NCBI RefSeq assembly: GCF_000091045.1
Contig: NC_006685.1
Location: 981,201-1,023,700, forward strand
Direction: 5' to 3'
Length of the DNA: 42,500 nucleotides
Origin: Cryptococcus deneoformans JEC21
Lineage: Eukaryota; Basidiomycota; Tremellomycetes; Tremellales; Cryptococcaceae
In this document: positions 1 through 9,700 of the stretch, piece by piece
How positions within the stretch are numbered: the stretch's first letter is position 1
Layout of the letters: every line of letters begins with the position of its first letter
Position numbers and translations under genes: made by a program
Notes under the pieces: model-generated
Told to the model about the DNA's origin: nothing
Database searches by the model: none
The model's input: the letters and a program-made list of their open reading frames with translations, nothing else

Positions 1-359
1 TACGTTTCGTAATGTAATATGGCAAGGAATCTCGCTGATCATTGTCACATCTTCTATCTTCTTCCGGTATCGTATGAAAACTACTATTCTTCATTCCTGC
101 GAATCAAACACTGCCTGGCTTTGCGCGCGCTAGTTTGGAAGCCTATTTGACCATCAGGGGACAAGAATACATTGCGGCATTACGGCGAGAACCCGGTGTA
201 ATTGATCCAGCAGAGGCTATCGCGCACGGTGTGCCACCGGAAGATCTGAGAGATCAATTCGGACCAGGAGCGGGAATGGATCATCCAGTAGAGGATGAGG
301 AGAGTAACCGAGGCTTTTTTGGTGGGAGGAAAAGCAAAAAAGAAGTAACCAAGAAGTAA
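1..359 (+). CDS. 3' end of an unidentified membrane protein (partial)
   Basis: The gene enters from the left edge. An open frame from base 2 runs to base 66 and encodes a hydrophobic stretch (GISLIIVTSSIFF) that looks like a membrane segment. A 67-nt intron (67-133, GTATCG...CTAG) then joins in phase to a last exon at 134-359. That exon encodes a hydrophilic tail of about 75 residues: YLTIRGQEYIAAL, then an acidic stretch, then a lysine-rich end (GGRKSKKEVTKK). The tail lacks a true KKxx retrieval signal because the two final lysines are at the wrong position. I do not recognise the family; the most that can be said is that it ends with a membrane span followed by a soluble, probably cytosolic tail. 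The intron choice is supported by phase continuity only. Confidence 0.55.
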
Positions 360-1454
360 CAGCCCCTCGTAACCTTGGCACCGCCTTCTTATCATTTATT
401 CCGCACTTGATACACGATTTATATGCCATATCGTTACGTTTATGTAACGTTTTGCTACATATGGCATCTCCTACTTCGACTTCCGCATCTCTGATTCTCT
501 TCATACATTCACAAGCCCATGATCTCTGCAGGCCTTCATACAATCTGATACCCAAAGCAGCTCTAGCGTCTTGTATCCAACAAATCACTTTCCCAGCTCC
601 CAGCAAGTTCCCTCATATTTCCTATCTCCTGTTTTGATCTATTCACTGGATTCCGTTTTTGTCTTTCTTTCTTTCCATGGATCTTTGGCATGACATCTTA
701 GGCCATTGGTGGCATAAATTTTCTGCCTCTTAGAACGCAAGTGGCCTACCCGGTCACTTTTGTCGCCCTGCTCTCCAAATGTTTTAGCCAGTGTCTCGCC
801 CCGTAGCCCTTTCCTAACGCTTGGGAATCCCTTTTATAACTGCGGTTGTGATTAAATTCCAGTTTTTTATCTGGTGCTTTCGCTATTACTCATGTCTCCT
901 ACTCTTTCTGTTGCTGTTTCTGAGTTGCCTCCTATCTCCTCGACCAATAAGAGTACTACGTCAGACAATGTGGTGGAGATTGGAAATTCAGGCGGAGAGC
1001 TATTATTTGTTGGTGGTGGATGCTGAAGCAATACGAGTTAAAGTGGCAATTTACATTCCATATTAATACGATTATTTCTGACTGCAAAGGATCAGACCTG
1101 TAGAAGTTGGAAGTTTGCTCTTGAGATGAGTGACTGACGCGGAGAAGACTCTTTCTTATTGAATATATTTTTATCGTTTTTACTTGGTTTGTGTATATAC
1201 CGGATTTCTGATATTCGGACACATAGCCCGCCAGGTGGGCTTATTCATATATAGCCAGGGATTCTCTGCTGTTAATATCATCATTGCAGTGCATGCAGGC
1301 AGTCAACATAATAGTACAGCATATATAATTATCTATATATATCCTGAGGCTAAATTCCGTTTGGCACTTCGCGTCGCGCAAACGAACGGCTTCCAAACAA
1401 CTGAACTACGTAACAAACCACAATTCCACACTCAGAACAAAACAATCAAAAACA
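360..1454. other. intergenic region, left gene to A/B-barrel gene
   Basis: About 1.1 kb with no ORF that resembles a protein family and no spliced gene that I could assemble. It should hold the 3' UTR of the left gene and the promoter of the gene starting at 1455. The last 130 bp are AT-rich and include a TATA-like run, listed separately. Confidence 0.5.
1321..1342 (+). promoter_or_regulatory. TATA-like element upstream of the A/B-barrel gene
   Basis: An alternating TA-rich run (ATATATAATTATCTATATAT) lies about 115-135 bp before the ATG at 1455. It is followed by an A-rich leader just before the start codon. Position and composition fit a core promoter; there is no experimental support. Confidence 0.4.
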
Positions 1455-1979
1455 ATGACAATCATCCATGTCGGTAAGCTGCAGCCTTCGGCCACCAGCA
1501 GGAACTAGACTTTAATGACTTCTTTACAGTCGCATTCAAGACCGCTACTCCCTCCACCATCGGGCCTCTGACAACAAGCATCAAAGCTCTGAAAGATAAC
1601 TGCATAAACCCTAGGACTGGCAAACCTTACATACTTGACCTGAGGGGTGGAAAACAAATTTCTACTGAAGGATTGGATAGGGGCATGCAGGTCGTTTTCG
1701 TACTGGAATTCGAGGTAAGTCACCATAATACATTGATGAAAGCGCGTGGAAACTCTTGTACTTGTACAGCGCTTTGACTAATGCGTATGGCCTTCGCAGA
1801 ATGATGACGACCTCCAGTACTACATTGATGAAGATCCTGCTCATGAACAATTCAAGGTGAGTGGATTGCATTCCTAATCAGCAATTTGCTCAATGGGATA
1901 CTGTGGACAGAAAAGCGCCAAAGGAGAATGGGAGGCAATTGATGTTCTTGCATTGGACTTCAGCAACGGGAAATTCTGA
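1455..1979 (+). CDS. stress-responsive A/B-barrel (Dabb) domain protein
   Basis: Four exons (1455-1473, 1530-1714, 1800-1856, 1911-1979) give a 109-residue protein. It starts MTIIHVVAFK, continues with GLDRGMQVVFVLEFENDDDL and YYIDEDPAHEQF, and ends in LALDFSNGKF. The short length, the opening strand with His-Val and the 'YIDxPAHxxF' segment are the usual signature of the Dabb family, small dimeric ferredoxin-like barrels. Family members in plants and fungi are linked to stress, and some relatives are cyclases or dehydratases of polyketides. No catalytic assignment is poss­ible here. The first exon is only 19 nt, so the start codon would be missed by an ORF search. The gene is convergent with the inositol phosphatase downstream. 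Confidence 0.8.
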
Positions 1980-2951
1980 GCACCTGCCGCTGTAGTGTTC
2001 AGTGCTTGTCTGCGAGAGACACCAGTATTCATTCATGAAACATGCTCTACCTTTTGTCTTTCCGTGGCCTAGTGGGAAGCCCGCGTGTCAATTCAGCTTT
2101 CCCTCACTTTATCCTGCATCGCATTCCTACTGCACTTTCGATAAAGGACCCTGCGCTGTTGGATAAATTCGTTTCTACTGAAAACCTTGTTAGCAGCATG
2201 AAATGTACTTGTTGTTTTCTTCTCGGCTACAAAACCCTCCCGGACCAAGGCGTAACATGGACGTCTTTGATTATTGAGTTCTTGCATGATATCACGTTAG
2301 CTCGCTTATCCTTCTACCAAATCACCACTATTGTTCTCTCTCATTTATGTGGTCCTCATTCTACTATCGGTCCTATTCTTTTCAGTCACCCTATACATGA
2401 ATTTGACCTACGGTAAGATATGAGAGCCGTGAATAATATCGGCGTGGCAACAATCGCTCGTCATCCCTGTCCATCCAACTCTCATGGGAGTTTCAAGGGC
2501 GTAAGTTTGCTGCTCCATGCCTTGATGAAGTCAGTATTCCCCACTGTCATCTGTTCTTCTCGTACGTTGTCTCGTTTATGTGGACAGAAAGGCAAAAAAG
2601 ACGCTCCGGTGAAAGGGGTTGTAAGGTGAAACGGTCATTCGAGAGATGAAGGAGCCCTACGATAGGAGGAGGATAAGGATTGGGTTCACGATAACTGACT
2701 GGACCAAGTCTCCATAAATCTCATTGCCAGAACCGGGAGGGGGTCAGAAGCGGGATTACTGCAAGCATTATGCTATAAATGTCGTAAATGGAGTTCATTA
2801 TAGTTGTTGTCCAGAGCAGCCAATCGTCTTGCATCAATTATCATTTCCTCACAGATTTCACTAACTAAAGACTGCCACCACCATAGTCGAAGCCCTTGGC
2901 CTGTCATCAGAGCAGGTCATTATATTGTTTTCACCAGTACTTGTGGCAAAC
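1980..2951. other. convergent intergenic region
   Basis: About 970 bp between the stop codons of the A/B-barrel gene (+) and the inositol monophosphatase (-). Open frames here (for example 2042-2416) show no family resemblance and I could not link them by introns. Two 3' UTRs probably account for part of it. A non-coding transcript cannot be excluded from sequence alone. Confidence 0.45.
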
Positions 2952-4685
2952 TCAAGGGTCGAAATCCTCAACACAATCGTAAAACTCTTTGATAAATTTC
3001 TTTTGTTGATCCAAGGACGTCTCTTTCTGCAAAAGGACAATCTCTATCAGTAAAACAGGTAGCTAAACGCCATTTGTTTGTCCTCACGTCTGTGGCTCTG
3101 ATACTTCTAATCATGGCGTATTTTCTGCCGGCTATAGACGCAGAAGTCAATGCGTATACCACATTTGAGACAACGTTGATACAGCTCACCCATCAATTTG
3201 GCGTCAACTTCACCACTAAGATCAGCAGTTTTTGCACCAAAACAACGACCCCCGGATTCCTCGAGGATGCAAATTCCAGCCTAGAATATCACGATGAGCT
3301 ATAATACGGCCAACTAAAATTTTGGATTTACGCAAACGTCCCACGGCCAGCACTAGTCATAGTTTCCTCAGCGCCATTCGCATGGATAGGAAATGCTAGA
3401 GTGACTCACCCCAACTTCCCAATATCTAAAGCAATGAGCGGTCAGCGCAAGCGTGTCGTACCTGAATGGACCCACATGTCAAGGCCCCCGCTTGCCACAA
3501 GTACAATGTTAAGCGCAGCCGAACCCATACTCCTCAAAGAATGGCACATCTTCCCGCCTACGTCCGTATGGGCGGTCAGCTTTTCGAATGCGGCCAATTT
3601 ACGGGGCAGGGCCGGAGGAGAGCGAGACATCCCATATTCAACACCAATCCTAGGCAAGAAGTTCAGGCAACCAATGAGTCTTGCATCATAATACATTTCA
3701 AACGGCTTACAGGGCTTGACCGAGAGATGCAAGAGGCTTGGATGAGCCTGTGATGGGAAGTTTTCGCTTTTGATTGAGATATGCACCCCTTCCTTTGGCA
3801 GCAGACCACTGGTTTTATTATTTGAGCGTTTAGCGAGTGACTTCAACGAACGGACCCTTTAACTCACCAACTGATCGAGGAAAGGATTATAGATGACTCC
3901 CACTACAGGGATACCCTTGTGGGCAAGGCCAATTGATGTAGCCACCATGGGAAATCCATGGACCTTTATTTGTTAGCAACTATTTACCGTTACACGGAAT
4001 GGATGGCCTACAAAGTTGGTGGTACCATCAATGGGACTGGGAAAAAGGTTCGCAACGATGTCAGCAACACCATCTTTCCACCCACAATAATCCAACATAG
4101 CTTACTCGACTATGTGGCCATTGATTTACTCATCAGCCTATATACTTCCATGAAAAGGCAAGCTACATTCACTCACCAATCCAAGTGGGTTCATCGGTGA
4201 TTTGTTGACCTTCATACGATTCCTCTCCGATGCTACGCCACGATGTTGATGGGTAAGTGGACATATAATAACGGATCACCACATTGAACAATCACGTCCG
4301 CAATCAACACATACAACTTATGGGAAGGATAAGCCTCTCTAATCCTTTCGACAATGAACTTTTCCACGGCTTTGTCAACTTCGGTTACGAGCTGCATGCC
4401 TTCTGTTAGACGTCGTCCCGATAGTACCCACTTATAGCAAGAGTTACTCACATCAACACTGTTGAGTTTCTCATCTTCCTGAGCACTTTCTGAGGCGAAA
4501 CGTTTTTCCTGGCCTTCCCGAATAATCTGACCCGCCTATATATATTTACACAGTGGTCAGCAAATGCATAGGCCATTCAGCGCGTGAACGAAGTTGTGCG
4601 TAGTAGTCGAGAATAAACCTACGTCGAGGGCGAGCTTGATAGCAAACTGCAAGATAGAATCGAGATCGAGTTCAATGGGCATCAT
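2952..4685 (-). CDS. inositol monophosphatase (myo-inositol-1-phosphatase)
   Basis: Hydrolyses inositol monophosphates to free myo-inositol, a Mg2+-dependent cytosolic step that feeds phosphatidylinositol synthesis. The spliced protein is 307 residues, normal for the family, from 14 exons: 4623-4685, 4452-4535, 4315-4391, 4177-4232, 4106-4109, 4012-4036, 3868-3963, 3711-3808, 3476-3649, 3410-3425, 3332-3352, 3190-3280, 3088-3131 and 2952-3026, read from high to low coordinates. Visible motifs are SHKFIGEE near residue 75 (metal-binding Glu), WIVDPIDGTTNF at 92-103 (both metal-binding Asp), GSAALN and LDIYWEVGCWPWDVCAG near 236 (third Asp). All catalytic residues are kept, so the gene looks functional. 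The fifth exon is only 4 nt and others are 16, 21 and 25 nt; without them the active site is lost. The start is the first of two adjacent ATGs at 4685; the frame is open a little further upstream. Confidence 0.93.
4106..4109 (-). other. 4-nt microexon of the inositol monophosphatase
   Basis: On the minus strand the bases TCGA are flanked by a good acceptor (GGCCACATAG) and a good donor (GTAAGC). They finish a Val codon begun in the exon ending at 4177 and supply two bases of the Asp codon completed by the exon beginning at 4036. Both flanking introns (4110-4176 and 4037-4105) have normal length, and the second has a CTGAC branch point. Only with these four bases does the protein read WIVDPIDGT in frame. 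Confidence 0.85.
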
Positions 4686-6700
4686 GAATATTGTTGTTCT
4701 TTGTATACGGCCAAGGTATATATGTTTAGTTGATAGCGTTGAAAACACTCCCGTGATGCGCGGTGTTCGATTTCAATAGTTATGCATTACTACTTGGATT
4801 ACTATATAAGATTGGGGCACTTACGCAATCCGTACCTTTCCATTGATTATTCGACTTCTGGGCATGTTCGTGACGAACGACTACGTAAAACAAACCAATC
4901 ATGGCGGGGTACTCATCAATCACACCATACCATTTTACTATACCATGATTATCATCCACCACCATAATTAATAGCCACCACTCTACCCGTTGTCTTTTGC
5001 GTGATATTTATTTACAACATGTATGTGTTTCTCTATCTATTCCATGCGCATTGTTTTTTCTTTTCCTAATAATTGTACTCTATGCATCAGCGAGAATCGA
5101 AAAGACGTACTAATGACTCGGATCACCACCGCCGACAACATACCAGCGCCAAGCAAATTCTTGTCAACAGCTGACGGACGACAGAAATCATCCTGTCTCC
5201 TACTACCTACCCTCCGATAGTTCAGCCGAAGCTTCCTTTAAAGGTGCTTATTAGCACTAAAAACAGCCTCAACTATGCCCTAGTGATTGGATCGTTGAGA
5301 TTACACTTGCTGAAGTACCATCATGTCTGGTGGAAATCAATGATGAAGACGGTTCTAGGCAGCAAATTAAAACGCCACGTAGAAGTAATACTTCCACCAG
5401 CAGCAGCTGCAGCAGGCAGCAGTAACTATAGCAGCACAGTATAATGAAAATTATTGACATCACGAAATCGTATTGACTCTACGAATGCAATGTGGGCGAT
5501 GTCCCAGTCCACCCAACAGCTCATGACTCTAAAATCACAAGCCCCGTGAACGTCATCTCCGACCGACTAAAGTCAGAGTGCACGTCCTGGGTTATAACTG
5601 GTGTTATATCTTGCCTCTCTTTCCCCGTCCGATCGCTAACGAAATGAGCGTCGATCGTGAATAAAAGAGGCGTGTCGAAGGAAGAGAGGTAGATGACAGA
5701 GAAGACATGAAGGAAGCAGAAGATAACTCCTAGAAATAGAAAAAGAAACGTGTCGTCAGTGATACCTCGCGAACGAGTCGTTTAATACCCTCTGCATAGC
5801 CACTGCTGACTGCAATGCAAGTGACGCTTGCTAACTTCTGTGGGGAGGTAATCAAGAAAAAGGATTGACCGTGTAACGCCTTCCTTGACTTAATGTTGAA
5901 ATATTAATAATGGAGAGCGAAAAGAAAGAGAGATGAAAATTTTGGAAGGCTTTTAAAGGGTGGTCCCGTCGTCGCGGCGGTCTTTTTATTTTTTGGGGGG
6001 TTTTTCAAACCAGAAGTGAGAACCGTGTTTCTCAGTTTCTCAGGGCTTTTTAACCGAAACGCTTGGGATTAATAGCGGAATTCAAACGAAACACCATTAC
6101 AGCATAAAACGCGGAATAGGACGATTTAAAAGGATGACATTCACAAGATCACAACTGCAGAGTGAGAGAAGGATTGCAAAATGCTTGCCAGTGGGAGTAA
6201 AAACTAAAATAAACATATAATTATAACATAAGATGAGGTTAATTATTTTTTAAATTATACGGCGAAGCGGATTCCGCCGTGATCGGAGTGATTTGAGAGT
6301 TTTTTGTCTATTATTATTTTGTTAGGCTGATAATTAAAACCAAGTGAATATTTAATTGTAATTACTAGACCAGGGTGAGACTGCGGTTGCGTCATCCTTA
6401 GCCGCTCTGACTCATACGCATGGCCGAAAACCGGAAATCATCCGACGTTCACTCACCGTGAGTACAGTAAATACCCGATTTCAGGCTTATTGTCAGTTTC
6501 GCTTCCTCTTCTTCGCCCTTCTTCTCCCACCCCATCCCTTGAACACCACGCACGATACGATATCACTTTAGTTGTCCAGATCCTCAATTTCTACTAATAT
6601 CAAGTGCTGTCATTTTCATCAACTTACGGCTTGAAACTCAGCTTCCCACAGTTGGTTCGATCTCACAGACCAACGAGCTCTCAAGCACTATCGAGACAGT
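4686..6700. other. 2-kb divergent intergenic region (inositol phosphatase / tricalbin)
   Basis: No convincing gene. It must contain the promoters and 5' UTRs of the two flanking divergent genes. Visible features are a short CAG/CTG-like imperfect tract near 5398-5435, an AT-rich block around 6180-6365 and a pyrimidine-rich run near 6490-6535 (CTTCCTCTTCTTCGCCC-type) about 170-210 bp before the tricalbin ATG. CT-rich runs at that distance are common in promoters of yeasts of this group. Confidence 0.45.
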
Positions 6701-9700
6701 ATGCCTTTTATTAAGGCTCTTGACCATGCGATACCGAATGGACAGACATTCAACAACCTAGCCAAAGCTCCCGGAGCTGTGGCGGGTGGTTTGACTTCCG
6801 CTGTGGGATCAGTCGGCAATATGGTGGGTGTAGAACAAGTCAGAGGAGCCGCAGTTCACGTAAGTAATCAGAAAATCTCGACGCTATCTCATCAAAACCC
6901 AAATATTTATATTGATGGGATTGGTATTGTAGATGTTTGATCCGGATGCATCGCCAGCGGTAAAGGCTGCTGCGGCTGCTAAGGCAAAGGCATCACTTGG
7001 TTTACCTAGCCGGGATAAAGTGAGGGAAGGCATATCTGGGGACGGCGGGGGCGCGCGAGGTATGAACAGCGAACGACTTCCTTTCGTATGTGGCTTACAA
7101 ATTCCTGCAGCTGTAATCATTGATAGCTCCACATCCGCCAACGCTCCGAAACCAACCGTGACACTTGCGGATATTGACAAGGCGTCTCAAGCTGAAGGTC
7201 AGAGGGAAGGCAGCGTACGTATTCAAAATCGTATCAGAAGCTCTACTACCGCTGATCGTTTCGTAGGATGATATGCCTGGCTCCATCCCTTCCAACACGG
7301 CTCCCTCTATCCCTACTTGGGTAAGCAGGGATAGTTTCCATATCCCCTGATCATAATTGACAATCAATTCAGGTCATGGCAGGCTGGAAGCAAGCAGCTG
7401 GCTTGGGAAAGACGGCAACAGCGAGAGAAGAAGCTACCGTTTTGCAAACTTACCTGTGAGCTATTAACGAAGGAATTGCTGTCCATTGTTCATGACTTTT
7501 GTATCACATCAGCACTGAGACAATGTATGGTGCTTGGTATCACAATGCGGCCGTCGTAAGTTCTGATTACTTAACTATCCCCCGAAGAATTCTGATCTGT
7601 CGTAGATCCTTTTTGCCATCCTATCTACCCGTCTTCTCACTGTTCTTCATCTCGACTGGGGTTGGATTATCGTTGTCCTTGCTTTTTGCTCGTCCTATTA
7701 CTCTATCTCCATCTCGCGAACTAGGCAGCGGGTTAGGGACGACATCCAAAGAGAGCTGGTGAAAACGAGGCTAGTCACTGAGACTGAAAGCGCGGACTGG
7801 ATTAATTCATTTTTGGAAAGATTTTGGCTTATGTGCGTTGCTGATGGGCAGATAGTTCGGTGGAAACGTTTCGCTGACCGATATCTTAGCTACGAGCCTG
7901 TCCTCAGTCAAACGATCATAGCAAGTACTGATGCTGCTCTGGCTGGAGTAGCCCCTCCTGGCGTTGACAGCATCCGTATGACTACTTTTACTCGTGAGTC
8001 GGACTTGAATGTGTATTTTAAGGAATAGGGCCAAATCTAATTTATGGTCCTTCTCTAGTCGGTACTAAAGGTCAGGATTAAGCCAGTACAAATGTAAATC
8101 AAAACTAATTTTGCGCAGCTCCTCGTATTGATTATGTCCGCACTTTCCCAAAAACGTAAGTTGATCAGATTGCGCCATATTATGAACTGTCGTATCCACA
8201 CAATTATGACTAATTTATGAGCAGTCCCGAGGATGTTGTGATCATGGACTGGGCCTTGTCTTTCACTCCGAACGATCTTGAAGACATCACCCCTCGCCAA
8301 GCTGCCAAACAGGTAAACCCAAAAGTTGTGCTTAGCATCCGAGTTGGTAAGGGTGCGCTGTCCAAGGCATTGCCTGTCTTGCTGGAAGACATGTCTTTCT
8401 CTGGCAAAATGAGGTATAGTCTGCAATTTGTACATGGCCAGGGGCGTATGCTAATATCGCCATCAGAATCAAATTGAAATTGATGACCAACTTTCCCCAT
8501 GTGCAGACAGTAGATATCAGTTTCATTGAAAAGCCTACGTTCGACTATGTGCTTAAGCCTATTGGCGGAGAGACTTTGGGATTTGACATCAACAGTATCC
8601 CAGGCCTCGCCCCATTCATCCGTGACCAAGTGCACTCCAATCTCGGTCCCATGATGTACGACCCCAACGTTTTCACCATCGATTTGCAGCAACTCCTCTC
8701 CGGCACACCACTTGATGCCGCTATTGGCGTCCTTCGTGTCACTGTTCTTGACGCTCGCAACCTCAAAGCAACCAAATTTGGTGGAGGTGATCCCGATCCT
8801 TATGTGTCCTTCTCCATAGGTGCAAAGCCGGCCATCGCCCAGACTAAGACAATCCGTTCTTCTTCCAACCCTAGTTTCCATGAAACTCAGTTCCTTTTGA
8901 TTAATTCCCTTGCCGACGTTCTCAACCTCAACGTTTTTGATTTTAATGACCATCGTCCTGACAGCTTGCTCGGTACCGTTTCTCACGAGCTCGGCACGCT
9001 TGCCGACGACGCTGAGCAAGAGGGTATTGTGGGCCAAATTCTCGGCGGTGGCAAAGATCGTGGCACACTTCGATATGATCTGTCCTACTTCCCTGTCCTC
9101 AAGCCAGAGAAGAACGCTGATGGCACACTTGAACCACTTCCGGACACTCAGACGGGCATTGTTCGTCTTACCATTCACCAAGCCAAGGACCTTGATGTCT
9201 CACATGCACTTCTGGGAGGGGGTGCTCTCAGTCCTTTCGCCAGCGTCTTCCTTGGTTCGGGCAAAAATGAAGTTCATAGGACCAAGGTTCTCAAACATGC
9301 CAATCAACCTATTTGGGAAGATGCATGTGAATTCCTTGTACCGGAGAAGCACAATTCAGTTGTGACGGTTGCTATCACCGACAGCAAGGACTTCGCAGTT
9401 GACCCGAGCTTGGGAATGGTCACTATTCGTCTGGCTGATTTGCTCGAAGCCAAGGAAAGGCACCAAGACTGGTTCCCTCTCAAGGGCTCACGTCAGGGCA
9501 AGGTCCGTATGACTGCTGAGTGGAAGGCCGTCGCTATGACTGGTTCCATTGGGGGTGCTAATTCATATATACCTCCAATTGGTATCCTTCGTGTATGGCT
9601 CAAAAGAGCTGTAGATGTGAAGAATGTCGAGGCTGCTTTGGGTGGTAAATCTGATCCCTATGTGAGGATCATGGGCAACAACCGTATCATGGCCCGAACT

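Noticed and set aside
2952..4685. Idea that the inositol monophosphatase is a decayed pseudogene
   Set aside because: At first sight the frames are broken everywhere, but every break is resolved by a canonical GT-AG intron, and all catalytic residues are restored.
5398..5435. CAG/CTG-rich tract as a microsatellite or Gln repeat in a gene
   Set aside because: Too short and imperfect, and no surrounding coding frame of quality.
8210..9181. 323-residue minus-strand open frame opposite the tricalbin gene
   Set aside because: It is a shadow frame of a strongly family-supported gene on the other strand. Its translation has no family resemblance and no start context.
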